Part shown: positions 28,018 through 38,540 of the stretch, in pieces
How positions within the stretch are numbered: position 1 is the first letter of the stretch
How the letters are laid out: the number at the start of each line of letters is the position of its first letter
Origin: DOZZ01 sp963792655
Lineage (GTDB): Bacteria; Acidobacteriota; Terriglobia; Bryobacterales; Bryobacteraceae
Length of the DNA: 64,000 nucleotides
Reading direction: 5' to 3'
NCBI GenBank assembly: GCA_963792655.1
Contig: CAWBWU010000005.1
Location: forward strand, 62,001 to 126,000
The notes under the pieces: generated by a model
Databases searched by the model: none
Seen by the model: the letters and a program-made list of their open reading frames with translations, nothing else
What the model was told of the DNA's origin: nothing
Position numbers and translations under genes: made by a program

Positions 28018-28734
28018 TTGAACGCTACAGACATACTTTGGGAGGAAACTATTCCCGGCGGGTCAGCCTGGTCGCATGTGTTGAAGCGCGGCACGGCGCT
28101 CCGCATCGTCGACCTTGAAGGCGGCGCCAACGCCGGTGCGCTTTTCTTCAACGCGGAGTTTCCGGCTGAGCGTTACAACATGCCGGACACTTTGAAGGCG
28201 CAGCACACCGGACGCCTTACCGCGAATCACGCACTGTACTCCGACATGGGCCGCGTCCTGGTGTCGATCACCGGCGATACCTGCGGCTGGCATGACACGA
28301 TCTGCGGCTATGCAGACGAGCGCGCCGTACTAGCGCAATTCGGTCCTGCGACTTACCAGCAGCACCGTAACAAATTCCATCGCAATGCCTACGACAACTT
28401 CCTGATGGAGCTGCAGAAATATGGTCTGAGCGAACGCGATCTTCCGGCCAACGTTAACTTCTTCAGCAAGGTTTCAGTCGATGCGAATGGCGCGATGCAC
28501 TTCCACGATGCAAACTCGAAGCCTGGCGCAACTGTTGAGCTGCGCGCCGAGATGAACGTGCTGACCGTGATCGATACGTGCCAGCATCCACTCGATCCCG
28601 CCTCGGCGTACAATCCAAAGCCCGTCCACATTGAGATCCGGCGTGCCGCGCCCGTAGCGGACCACGACCCGTGCCGCACCGCTTGCCCTGAGAACCAGCG
28701 CGGCTTCATCAACACCGATCGCTATTTCCTTTAG
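28018..28734 (+). CDS. cgdA: DUF1989 protein, carboxyguanidine deiminase subunit A-like (urea carboxylase-associated protein)
   Basis: This 238-residue DUF1989 protein has the family landmarks LRIVDLEGGANAGALFFNA, SITGDTCGWHDTICGY (Cys and His ligands), the NVNFFSKVSVD block and IDTCQHPLDPASAYNPKPV. In other bacteria two DUF1989 proteins beside a urea-type carboxylase, long called urea carboxylase-associated proteins, form a heterodimeric carboxyguanidine deiminase that makes allophanate and ammonia. Assignment as the A subunit rests on order and on its extra C-terminal CRTACPENQRG tail. Translation starts at TTG with AGGTGA 7 bp upstream. It is first in the operon and 9 bp before cgdB. Confidence 0.8.
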   Translation: MNATDILWEETIPGGSAWSHVLKRGTALRIVDLEGGANAGALFFNAEFPAERYNMPDTLKAQHTGRLTANHALYSDMGRVLVSITGDTCGWHDTICGYADERAVLAQFGPATYQQHRNKFHRNAYDNFLMELQKYGLSERDLPANVNFFSKVSVDANGAMHFHDANSKPGATVELRAEMNVLTVIDTCQHPLDPASAYNPKPVHIEIRRAAPVADHDPCRTACPENQRGFINTDRYFL

Positions 28735-28743
28735 CCAAATCCC

Positions 28744-29397
28744 ATGTCCCTACAGCTTCTGAGCGCCAGCTCTCTGTCACCTGCCACTGCTTCGTTTCGC
28801 GCCACAGTGCCGGCCGGTGATCCTTTCCTGCATACGATTCGCAAGGGCCAGACACTTCGCATCGTTGATCTCGAAGGCAATCAGGCCGTCGACACGTTGT
28901 TCTACAGCGCCGATGACCTCTCGGAGCGCTACAGCGCTACTGCCACCATCACCGCCCAGCGCAATATCTATCTCGCGGCGGGAACGAAGCTGATGTCGAA
29001 CCGAGGCAATGTAATGCTGACCATCACCGCCGACACCTGCGGCCGTCACGACACGCTCGGCGGTGCTTGCTCCTGCGAGAGCAACACCGTGCGCTACGCG
29101 CTCGACAAGCGTTACATGCACGCGTGCCGTCAAAGCTTTTTGAAGGCGATTAGCGAATGGGAAGGTGGCCTCGAAAAGCGCGACATCACCAGCAACATCA
29201 ACTTCTTCATGAACGTCCCCGTCACTCCCGAGGGCAAGCTGACGTTTGAAGACGGCGTCTCTGAAGCCGGCAAGTATGTCGAGTTGGTGGCCGCGATGGA
29301 CGTGGTCATCTTGATCAGCAATTGTCCTCAGCTCAACAACCCCTGCAACGCGTACAATCCCACACCCATTGAAGTTCTCCTTTGGGACGCGGCGTAG
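28744..29397 (+). CDS. cgdB: DUF1989 protein, carboxyguanidine deiminase subunit B-like
   Basis: This 217-residue protein is paralogous to its neighbour: LRIVDLEGNQAVDTLFYSA, ITADTCGRHDTLGGACSCES, and INFFMNVPVTPEGKL. The Cys-rich GGACSCESNTVRYA stretch matches the second urea carboxylase-associated protein of known guanidine loci. With cgdA it would form the deiminase acting on carboxyguanidine. The stop codon TAG abuts the ATG of the carboxylase gene, so translation is tightly coupled. Confidence 0.85.
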   Translation: MSLQLLSASSLSPATASFRATVPAGDPFLHTIRKGQTLRIVDLEGNQAVDTLFYSADDLSERYSATATITAQRNIYLAAGTKLMSNRGNVMLTITADTCGRHDTLGGACSCESNTVRYALDKRYMHACRQSFLKAISEWEGGLEKRDITSNINFFMNVPVTPEGKLTFEDGVSEAGKYVELVAAMDVVILISNCPQLNNPCNAYNPTPIEVLLWDAA

Positions 29398-32300
29398 ATG
29401 TTTGACAAAGTTCTGATTGCCAACCGCGGCGCGATCGCCTGCCGGATCATCCGCACGCTTGCGCGCGATGAACGTTGCGCCCATCGCGATCTACTCTGAA
29501 GCTGACGTGCAATCACTGCACGTTTCGCAAGCGGCGCAGGCCATTTGCGTTGGTCCGGCAAGCGCCGCGCAGAGCTATCTCGACGTCAGTGCTGTTCTAA
29601 ACGCGGCAAGACAGAGCGGCGCACAGGCCATTCACCCCGGCTATGGGTTTCTCAGCGAGAACGCTGACTTCGCCGAAGCCTGTGAAGCAGCGGGGCTCGC
29701 GTTCATCGGCCCCACGCCTCAACAGATGCGGCAGTTCGGTCTGAAACACACCGCGCGAGACCTCGCCAAAGCCGCTGGTGTGCCGCTCTTGCCTGGCACC
29801 GGCATCCTGACTGATGTTGAAGACGCCATCGCCCAGGCCGCAACCATCCGCTACCCCGTGATGTTGAAGAGCACCGCGGGCGGCGGTGGCATCGGCATGC
29901 GTCTCTGCCGCAATGAATCAGAGCTGCTCGATGCGTTCGATGCCGTCACGCGCCTGAGTCAAAGCAATTTCAAGCAGGGCGGACTGTTTCTCGAAAAGTT
30001 TGTCGAGCGCGCCCGCCACATCGAAGTGCAGATCTTTGGCGATGGAGCAGGCGGCGTGATCGATTGGGGCGAACGCGATTGCTCCGTGCAGCGCCGCAAT
30101 CAGAAGGTCATCGAAGAGACACCAGCGCCCGGTCTCGCCGCGAATGTGCGCGAGGAACTACGCGCAGCCGCTGTCGCGCTTGCCAAAACTGTTAACTATC
30201 GCTCAGCCGGCACCGTCGAGTTTGTTTACGACAGCGATGCACAACGCGCGTACTTCCTCGAAGTGAACACGCGCCTGCAGGTCGAACATGGCGTCACCGA
30301 AGAAGTCACCGGACTCGATCTCGTTGCTTGCATGGTGCGGCTTGCCGCGCATGAATTGCCCGCGCTTGAAACACTGAAGCGAACTCCGCGTGGTCATTCG
30401 CTGCAAGTCCGCGTCTATGCAGAAGACCCGGCAAAAAACTTTCAGCCCAGCGCCGGACTGTTGACAGAAGTTCGTCTGCCGCAACACGCGCGTTGCGAAA
30501 CATGGGTGGAGACCGGTACAGAGGTCACTTCTTACTACGATCCGCTGCTCGCAAAAATCATCGTGCATGGCGACTCGCGCGAGCATTCGATTGCGTTGAT
30601 GCAAGCCGCGCTCAGCGAAGCATCTTTCGCAGGGCTCGAAAGCAATCTCGATTACCTCCGCTTCATCGCGGAACAGCCCGAGTTCGCTGCGGGCGGCGTG
30701 ACGACGAAGTATCTCAGCACGCTGGAATACCAGACGCGCGCACTGCAGATCGTCGAGCCCGGCACCATGACGACGGTGCAGGATTATCCAGGCCGCACTG
30801 GTTATTGGAACGTGGGCGTGCCTCCGTCGGGACCGATGGACAGCGTTGCGTTTCGCGCGGCCAACACACTGCTCGGCAATCCTGCATCGGCAGCGGCGCT
30901 CGAGTGCACGTTGTCCGGCCCTTCGATTCGCTTCACGTCCGGCACGGCCATTGCGATTACCGGCGCTGCGATGCACGCCGACATCGATGGCGTGGCCGTA
31001 CCGCATTGGACACGCGTGCCGGTGGCTGCAGGTTCTCTATTGCGCATGGGCTCGATCGATGGCTCAGGCACACGAAGTATCTCGCGGTCGAAGGCGGCGT
31101 CGAGGTTCCCGCGTACCTCAACAGCAAAAGCACTTTCACGCTTGGCAGGTTTGGCGGTCATGGCGGTCGCGCGCTGCGCACCGGCGACGTACTCCACACC
31201 GGGCAGGCACGACGAGCAGAAACGAAACCTTCGCTCGCCGCACCGGTTTACACAAAGGACTGGCGCATCGGCGTCATCTACGGTCCGCACGGTGCGCCCG
31301 ATTTTTTCACGCCCGCAGATATCGACACGTTCTTCACGACGCGCGTGGCGCGTGCATTACAACTCGAGCCGCACCGGCGTGCGTCTCATCGGTCCGAAGC
31401 CCGCAGTGGGCGCGTCGCGATGGTGGTGAGGCGGGCCTGCACCCTTCTAACATTCACGACAACGCGTACGCCATCGGCGCGATCGACTTCACCGGTGACA
31501 TGCCCGTCATCCTCGGCCCCGATGGTCCGAGCCTCGGCGGGTTCGTGTGTCCCGCAACCGTCGTCGATGCAGAGCTCTGGAAGATCGGTCAGCTTCATCC
31601 GGATGACACGGTGCAGTTCGTGCCGCTCACTCTCGCTCAGGCTGAACGTCTCGACGCCGGTATCGATGCATGGCTGCATGAAGCAGCACCTTTCCCGCAG
31701 CTACCGCAGCCGGCACCGGTCGACACGGCGGTGGTCCATGCCGCGGAAGGCACGGTCTGTCGTGCTGCCGGCGATAAATATCTGTTGATTGAGTTCGGCG
31801 ATGCCGTACTCGATCTCGGTCTTCGCTTGCGAGCGCATGCACTGATGCAGTGGCTCGAAGCGCAGCAACTCGCCGGCGTCATCGACCTCACGCCTGGTAT
31901 TCGTTCGCTGCAGATCCATTACGACAACCGTGTGCTGCCGCGCGAAGAGTTGCTGCGCATCATTCAGCGCGGCGAGACGCAACTGCCCGATCTCGACGAA
32001 CTCGAACTGCCGAGCCGCATCGTTCATCTGCCGCTCTCGTGGGACGATCCGGCCACACGCTTAGCGATCGAGAAGTACATGAAGTCGGTGCGTGCCGACG
32101 CGCCGTGGTGTCCAAGCAACATCGAATTTATCCGCCGCATCAACGGCCTTGCGTCGGTCGACGACGTGTACCGCACTGTCTTCGATGCGAGCTATCTCGT
32201 GCATGGGTCTGGGCGACGTGTATCTTGGCGCGCCGGTTGCAACACCGCTCGACCCGCGTCATCGTCTGGTCACCACAAAATACAATCCCGCGCGTACATG

Positions 32301-32964
32301 GACTCCCGAGAACGCGGTCGGCATCGGCGGCGCATACCTTTGTGTCTACGGCATGGAAGGGCCCGGCGGCTATCAATTTGTCGGTCGCACAGTGCAGATG
32401 TGGAACACCTGGCGCACTACAAAACAGTTTCCGCAAGGCCACCCGTGGCTGCTCTCCTTCTTCGATCAGATTCGCTTTCAACCGGTCTCAGCAAAAGAAT
32501 TGCTCGAGATGCGCGAAGCCTTTCCGCTGGGCCGCATGGAACTCGACATCACACCGGCCACACTCAGCTATCGCGCGTATCGCGAAGAACTCGCGCGCAA
32601 TCAGGAATCGATCGCTGCATTCAAGACCACGCAGCAACAAGCGTTCGAAGAAGAGCGCGAACGTTGGGCTGCAGCGGGCGTCAGCAACTTTGAGGAAGCG
32701 CTCGCCGTTGACGAACAGCCCCGTGAAGATGCTGTTCCCGAAGGTTCGATTGCGCTACGCTCGCCGGCCTCTGGCAGCATCTGGAACGTGACTGTCGAAC
32801 CGGGCCAGAGCGTCGAAAGCGGCCAATTGGTCATCATCGTTGAAGCCATGAAGATGGAGATTGCGATCACCGCGCCAGGCGCGGGAATCGTCGCTGAACT
32901 GCGTTGCGTTCCGGGCTCGACCGTAACCGCCGGACAGATCGTCGGCGTGCTGCGCGCGTGTTAG
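29398..32964 (+). CDS. Biotin-dependent guanidine (urea-type) carboxylase, frameshifted in this sequence
   Basis: Reading across frames gives a protein of about 1188 residues with the full urea/guanidine carboxylase architecture: biotin carboxylase (MFDKVLIANRGAIACRII, ATP-grasp GGGGIGMRLC, EVNTRLQVEHGVTEE), KipA/AHS2 (YWNVGVPPSGPMDS, LGRFGGHGGRALRTGD), KipI/AHS1 (FGDAVLDLGLRLRAHAL, LTPGIRSLQIHYDN) and a C-terminal biotinyl domain with the EAMKMEI lysine motif. Five single-base breaks are inferred: surplus base near 29459, missing base near 31077, surplus bases near 31342, 31400-31402 (CCC) and 32202. No nonsense codons occur between them. It carboxylates guanidine with ATP and bicarbonate in this context; urea is the alternative substrate. 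Confidence 0.85.
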
Positions 32965-33060
32965 ACTGACGCAATAGTTCCTCGGCCTTGTCCGCCGCTT
33001 CCATAAGCCACCGTCCGGCTTGTTTCCAAACGCTGTTTTCATTCGAAACAACACAGGTGC

Positions 33061-34044
33061 ATGCGGACTCTTCTACTCTTTTTCTTTTGCTGTCTCACCT
33101 CGTTGGCGCAATTCCCGCAGCCAAACGGCGGTACCCTGCGTGCCGGCACCTTGCCCGCGCGATGGATCACCGGCGGCCCGCGCTGCATGGAAGTACCCAA
33201 GTGGCAGGTGCATGAGTACAACCCCGACCTCTTCATCATTCGCGAATCCGGCTGCGTAAATTACGAAAAGCCGTTCCTCTATCTCCTCTTCGGAACGACA
33301 CGCGCGCTGTTGATCGATACCGGCGCGGGCGACACGGACGTCGCGCGCATCATCACCGACGTGGCTTCCGGGTGGATGGCGCGCAACAACAAATCGGCAC
33401 TGGAGTTGGTGGTCGCGCATTCGCATTCACACGGCGATCATCACAGCGGCGACGCGCAGCTTGTAAACATTGGTCACCAGATCACAACGAAGGTCGTTCC
33501 ACTCACGCTCGACGCAACGAAGCAAATGTTTCAAATTGCATCGTGGCCCGATGGTGTTGGCTCAATCGCGCTCGATGATCGCATCATCGATGTGGTTCCG
33601 ATTCCCGGGCACGACAAGATCGGCGTCGCTTACTACGACCGCCAAACCGGAATTCTCTTCACAGGCGACACGCTCTACCCGGGCCGGCTCTACGTTGCCG
33701 ATTTTCCCGAGTTCGCTCGCAGCGTTGCACGCCTGACAGCCTTCACCGAAGGCAAGCCAGTCGCGCACGTGCTTGGCTGCCACATTGAACAGAGCAGCAC
33801 GCCCTTTCTCGATTACCCGATCGGTTCGTTCTATCAACCGCATGAACATGAGCTGGCACTCGGCCGGGCACATCTGCTCGAGCTGAACGCGGCAGTGCAG
33901 GCAATGCACGGTGAGCCGGTGCGTCTGGCATTGCGCGACTTCACCATCTTCCCCACCAATCCCACAGTCTGGAAGGAACTCGACAGCGTGAGCAAAGCAA
34001 CGCAGCAGAAACTGCAGAGCACGATGTGGGGGCAGCCCGAATGA
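33061..34044 (+). CDS. Exported metallo-beta-lactamase-fold hydrolase in the guanidine operon
   Basis: This 327-residue protein has a signal peptide (MRTLLLFFFCCLTSLAQFP) and the MBL zinc-binding motif HSHGDHHSG (HxHxDH). The later metal ligands are in FTGDTLYPGRLYV (Asp) and VLGCHIEQS (His). The fold hydrolyses diverse ester, amide or thioester bonds; the substrate is not predictable. It sits between the carboxylase and the ABC importer, with its stop overlapping the next start by 4 bp, so it belongs to the operon although it is not a standard part of guanidine loci. The ATG has a close, weak AGGTG site. Confidence 0.8.
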   Translation: MRTLLLFFFCCLTSLAQFPQPNGGTLRAGTLPARWITGGPRCMEVPKWQVHEYNPDLFIIRESGCVNYEKPFLYLLFGTTRALLIDTGAGDTDVARIITDVASGWMARNNKSALELVVAHSHSHGDHHSGDAQLVNIGHQITTKVVPLTLDATKQMFQIASWPDGVGSIALDDRIIDVVPIPGHDKIGVAYYDRQTGILFTGDTLYPGRLYVADFPEFARSVARLTAFTEGKPVAHVLGCHIEQSSTPFLDYPIGSFYQPHEHELALGRAHLLELNAAVQAMHGEPVRLALRDFTIFPTNPTVWKELDSVSKATQQKLQSTMWGQPE

Positions 34045-35090
34045 AACGCGCAGCGCTGTTGTTGCTTTGCGTGGCCTGTTTGCAGGCCGCTGATAGGCCA
34101 AGCTTCACCGTCGGCTGGTCGATCTACGTCGGCTGGAATCCGTATCAGTACATGGCGAAGTCGGGAATCCTGAAGAAGTGGGCCGACAAATACAACGTTG
34201 CGATCAAGGTGCAGCGCTTTGATTACGCACCATCGCTCGAAGCGTTCGTCGCGAAGAATATCGACGCATGCACCATGACCAACATGGAAGCGCTCGATAT
34301 GCCCGCAGCGGCCGGTGTTGACTCCACCGCGATTGTGATCGGCGATTACTCGAACGGCAACGACGCCCTGATGGTGCGCAACGGGCTCACCTTCCCTTCC
34401 CTCGCCGGTAAGCAACTGATGCTCGTGCAGAAGACAGTTTCGGAGTATCTGTTCGAACGCGGCATGGTGTTGAACGGCCAGCAAGACCAGATCAAGAAGG
34501 TTCACCTGGTGAACACTTCGGATTCCGATATTGTGACCGCATTCACGAGCCAGCAATCGAATCAGGCCGTGGTCACGTGGAAGCCGCTGGTGTCGCAGAT
34601 TCGTAAGAGCAAAGGCGTCACGACCTTGTTCGACTCGTCGAAGATTCCGGGCGAGATTCTCGATCTCTTAGTTGTACGCAGCGAAGTTCTGAATCGTGCT
34701 GATGGTTCCGGCGCGCGCTTTGCGAAGGCGCTCACCGGGGCATGGTATGAAACGATGGCGCAATTCAAGAGCGGCGCCAAAGCAGCGCTGACCGGGAGCG
34801 CGGAAGCATCGGGCGACTCGCTTGCCTCGTACGAAGAGCAGTTGCAGACAACGCACCTGTTCTACACGCCACAGTCCGCGGTCGAGTATGCGACATCGAA
34901 AGAACTGCGCGACAAGATGGAACTCGTTCGCCAGTTTTGTTTTCGGCATCAGCTGTTAGGCGATAAGACGGGCTCAGCCGATGACGTTGCGATCCTGTAT
35001 CCCGACAAAAGCGTACAGGGCAAAAAGGATCGCGTGCGCATGCGCTTCGATGCGAGCTACATGCAGATGGCGATGCAGGGGAAGCTCTGA
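34041..35090 (+). CDS. ABC transporter substrate-binding protein (NitT/TauT type, urea/guanidine locus)
   Basis: This 349-residue periplasmic binding protein starts with a signal peptide (MKRAALLLLCVACLQAADRP), whose Cys could permit lipidation. The SBP body resembles the binding protein found in urea carboxylase/guanidine loci: FTVGWSIYVGWNPYQYMAKS, DACTMTNMEALDMPAAAGVD, TVSEYLFERGM. It should capture guanidine or a related amidine outside the inner membrane for the adjacent permease and ATPase. The ATG overlaps the preceding stop (ATGA) and its stop overlaps the permease start. Confidence 0.85.
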   Translation: MKRAALLLLCVACLQAADRPSFTVGWSIYVGWNPYQYMAKSGILKKWADKYNVAIKVQRFDYAPSLEAFVAKNIDACTMTNMEALDMPAAAGVDSTAIVIGDYSNGNDALMVRNGLTFPSLAGKQLMLVQKTVSEYLFERGMVLNGQQDQIKKVHLVNTSDSDIVTAFTSQQSNQAVVTWKPLVSQIRKSKGVTTLFDSSKIPGEILDLLVVRSEVLNRADGSGARFAKALTGAWYETMAQFKSGAKAALTGSAEASGDSLASYEEQLQTTHLFYTPQSAVEYATSKELRDKMELVRQFCFRHQLLGDKTGSADDVAILYPDKSVQGKKDRVRMRFDASYMQMAMQGKL

Positions 35091-35950
35091 TGATCGGCGC
35101 GCTTCGATTGGAAGCAACGCCTGGCCGATTCTGGCGTTCTACGCTGCCCTGGCTGTTGTTTCTTACCGGCATTGCGCTCTATCTGGCAACGGCGGTGAAC
35201 CGGCATCGTGAGAACCCCGACGACAAAGTGGTGCCGACAGTTTCGCAGTTGCGCCATGGATTCGCCGATGCCCTGCTGAAGCCTCCGGCCGATGAAGATG
35301 ATGGATCGTTCGCCAATCAGAATCTGTGGACGCGGGTCTCTCACGGCATGCTTTGGAAAGATACCGCCGCGAGTTTCAAGCGCTTCTTCATCAGCTTGCT
35401 GCTGCTGATTCCGGCAGTGCTGCTCGGCTTGCACATCGGACTGTTCCCGTATATCGGTGCATTTCTTTCGCGCTTCGTCTTGTTCTTTGACAAGATCATC
35501 GCGCTCTCGCTGCTGCCCATCTTGTTCATCGCGTTCGGCATCGACGAGTTGTCGAAGATCATGCTGATGGTCGTTGGCGTGGCGCCGACGATCATTCTCG
35601 ACACAATCAATCTTTCGCGCGCGGTGCCTCGCGAACAGGTGGTGAAAGCATTCACGCTCGGCGCTCGCGATACAAACGTCGCGTACGGGATCGTGTTGAA
35701 GCAGATCCTGCCGCGCGTTCTGGATAGCATCCGGTTGAACTTGAAGCCGTTGATGCTCTTTCTCTTTGCGGGCGAGATGATCGCGTCTACAGATGGCCTG
35801 GCTTATCGCATCGCGCTTGCGCGCCGCAACATGGGCATGGATACGATCATTCCCTACGTGTTGTGGGTCGCGCTGTTGCTGTATATTGCCGATGCCAGCC
35901 TGCGCTACTTCAATCACAAGCTGCATCCGTGGTGGCAGGAGGAAGCATGA
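35090..35950 (+). CDS. ABC transporter permease (guanidine importer)
   Basis: This 286-residue inner-membrane protein has a first membrane segment near 19-36 and a bundle from about 118 to 275. The permease EAA-type loop is KAFTLGARDTNVAYGIVLKQ, which docks the ATPase. Its large periplasmic loop after the first helix is as in NitT/TauT-type permeases. It overlaps the binding protein by 1 bp and the ATPase by 4 bp, so the three are made together. Confidence 0.85.
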   Translation: MIGALRLEATPGRFWRSTLPWLLFLTGIALYLATAVNRHRENPDDKVVPTVSQLRHGFADALLKPPADEDDGSFANQNLWTRVSHGMLWKDTAASFKRFFISLLLLIPAVLLGLHIGLFPYIGAFLSRFVLFFDKIIALSLLPILFIAFGIDELSKIMLMVVGVAPTIILDTINLSRAVPREQVVKAFTLGARDTNVAYGIVLKQILPRVLDSIRLNLKPLMLFLFAGEMIASTDGLAYRIALARRNMGMDTIIPYVLWVALLLYIADASLRYFNHKLHPWWQEEA

Positions 35951-36793
35951 TCGTCCTCGACGATGTTCGCGTGCAGTACTCGTCGGCGAAGATGACGCGG
36001 ACCGTGATCGACGGCGTGTCGCTTGCGATTCCCGCCGGTGAGTTCGTTTCGGTTCTGGGTGAGACGGGCTGCGGCAAATCGACGCTGCTGCGTCTGGTGT
36101 TGGGCGAAGAGCGTCCAAGCAGCGGGAAGGTGTTTGCTGACGATAAGGAAGTCACCGGACTCGGGCGCGATCGCGGCTACGTGCCGCAGCGCTACGCCTT
36201 GTTCCCCGATCGCACGGTGCTCGAGAACGTAACGTACGGGCCGGCAATCGAGCGCGTCGGGTGGGCGGAGCGGTTGTCGTTCAAGTCGCGCGTGATCAAG
36301 CGTGAACTCGCGCAGGAAGCTCTGACGAGCCTGCGGCACATGGGCTTGCAGGCCTCGGATGCATCGAAGTATCCGCACCAACTCTCGGGCGGCATGCAGC
36401 AGCGCGTGGCGATTGCGCAGGCATTGATCATGCGGCCTAAGATTCTGCTGATGGATGAGGCGTTCAGCGCGCTCGATCCGGCGACGCGATCGAGCATGCA
36501 AGCGCTGATCCGCATGTTGTGGCAGGAACAGGGCACGACCATTCTGTTTGTCACGCACAATTTGAGCGAAGCCGTGATGCTGAGCACGCGAATGGTGATG
36601 CTCAAGCGCGCCGGTGAGATGGATTCAGAGCGCGGCGGCTCACGCGTGGCACTTGATCTCGAACTTCCGTTGCGCGCACGCGCCAATAGAAGAACGCCGT
36701 CAATCGCGTGAGTTGCGCGAGGTGTTGCGTTCTCTCGAAGATCACGCGCATGGACGCGTCGAGGCCGAGTACCAGGTGGCTGTGACGGCCTGA
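35947..36793 (+). CDS. ABC transporter ATP-binding protein (guanidine importer), frameshifted near its end
   Basis: The ATPase of about 281 residues has Walker A GETGCGKST, Q-loop YVPQRYALFPD, signature LSGGMQQRVAIAQAL, Walker B ILLMDEAFSALD and the H-loop FVTHNLSEA. A surplus base near 36683 ends the apparent frame at 36711. The next frame gives the expected charged C-terminus (EERRQSRELREVLRSLED) and stops at 36793, 5 bp before the allophanate hydrolase gene. It energises the adjacent permease. The ATG overlaps the permease stop. Confidence 0.8.
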
Positions 36794-36798
36794 CGATT

Positions 36799-38533
36799 TT
36801 GCAATTCGACATTCGATCTCTTCAGTCCGCGTACACCGCGGGAACACTGCGCCCAGTCGATGTGGTGGCAGAGGTGTATGCGCGCATCCGTCAGCACGGC
36901 GAGCGGCCGGTGTGGATTACTCTCGTGCCTGAAGCCGAAGCATTGGCGTGCGCGAACGCGCTGCCGAGCGAACCAGGAACACTGCCGTTGTGGGGCATTC
37001 CGTTCGCCGTAAAAGACAACATCGATGTTGCCGGGTTGCCCACGACGGCGGCATGTCCTGATTTCGCGCGAGTGCCGCAAGAGAGCGCAGCGGTCATCGA
37101 GAAGCTACGCGATGCCGGAGCGATTCTGATTGGCAAAACCAACATGGATCAGTTCGCAACTGGGTTGGTGGGAACGCGTTCCCCGTATGGTGCATGCAGC
37201 AGCGTGTTCGATGAACGTTACATCTCAGGCGGGTCGAGTTCAGGTTCAGCGGTCGCCGTTGCGCAGCAATTGGTGAGCTTCGCGTTGGGAACAGATACGG
37301 CGGGGTCGGGCCGCGTACCTGCGGCTTTCAATAACCTCGTCGGTGTGAAACCGACACGCGGGATCGTGAGCACGCGGGGCGTGTTGCCGGCCTGTCGCAC
37401 GCTCGACTGCGTATCGATCTTTGCGGCGTCGTGCGAGGATGCGGCGCTGGTGCTCGATGTAGTGAAAGGCTTCGATGCTACTGATCCATATTCGCGCGAA
37501 GCGCAGCAACCACCGTTGTTTATTGGATCGTCGTTCCGGTTCGGCGTGCCCAAGCAGTTGGAGTTTTTTGGAGATGAGGCGGCGCGCACGTTGTATGACG
37601 GCGGCGGTCGAGCGCATGGAAGCGGCTGGCGGTGCGCGCGTCGAGATCGACTTCAGCGTGTTTCATGAAGCAGCTTCGCTGCTGTATTCGGGACCGTGGG
37701 TTGCTGAAAGGCTTGCGGCTGTTCAAGAGTTCGTCGCGTCGCATGCAGAAAGCTTGCATCCTGTGTTCCGGCAGATCATCGCAGGCGCCGACAAGTACAG
37801 TGCGGTGGATGCGTTTCGTGCGATGTATCGTTTGCAGGAATTGAAGCGGAAGGCTGAAGCGCAGTGGGCGTTAATGGATGTGCTGTTGGTGCCGACGACG
37901 GGCACGATCTACACACACGAGCAGGTCGCGGCGGAACCGATCGCGCTGAATACCAATCTTGGTTACTACACGAACTTTGTGAACCTGATGGACCTTGCTG
38001 CCGTCGCTGTACCGGCGGGCTTTCGCGAGAACGGATTGCCGTTCGGCGTTTCGATCATTTCGCACGCGTTCATGGATGATGCGCTGCTGTCGTTAGGATC
38101 GCGCTTCATGGGCGGCCGCCTCATCGAGCAGCGTGGATTTATTCCGCTTGCGGTGGTTGGCGCGCACTTGAACGGTCAGCCTCTGAATCATCAGCTGACT
38201 AGCCGTGGCGCGAAGTTGTTGCGTGCTACGAAGACCGCGCCCGATTACCGGCTCTATGCGTTGAGCAACACGGCGCCACCCAAGCCGGGACTGATTCGCG
38301 AGCCGGGCTTTGCGGGGACTGGCATCGAAGTCGAAGTATGGGCGATGCCTGCCGCTGAACTCGGCACCTTTGTGCAGGGTGTTCCATCGCCATTGGGCAT
38401 TGGCAAGTGCGTGCTGGAAGACGGGAGCGAAGTGGTTTCGTTCATCTGCGAACCATGGGCGGTTGCCGACGCGAAAGAGATCACACACTTCGGCGGGTGG
38501 CGAGCTTTTCGAGCGGCGATGGCCGGTCGTTGA
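36799..38533 (+). CDS. atzF: Allophanate hydrolase, frameshifted in this sequence
   Basis: The protein of about 577 residues has an N-terminal amidase-signature domain: catalytic Lys in AVKDNIDVAG, the Gly/Ser loop SGGSSSGSAVAVA (cis-Ser) and nucleophilic Ser in GTDTAGSGRVPAA. A C-terminal allophanate hydrolase domain follows (GQPLNHQLTSRGAKLL, GFAGTGIEVEVWAMPAAELG, GIGKCVLEDGSEVV). It cleaves allophanate to CO2 and ammonia, finishing the guanidine pathway. A surplus G in GG at 37600-37601 breaks the frame; removing it gives YDAAVERMEAAGG. The start appears to be TTG at 36799. It is the last gene of the operon and ends 7 bp from convergent xerC. Confidence 0.85.
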
Positions 38534-38540
38534 CCAATAT

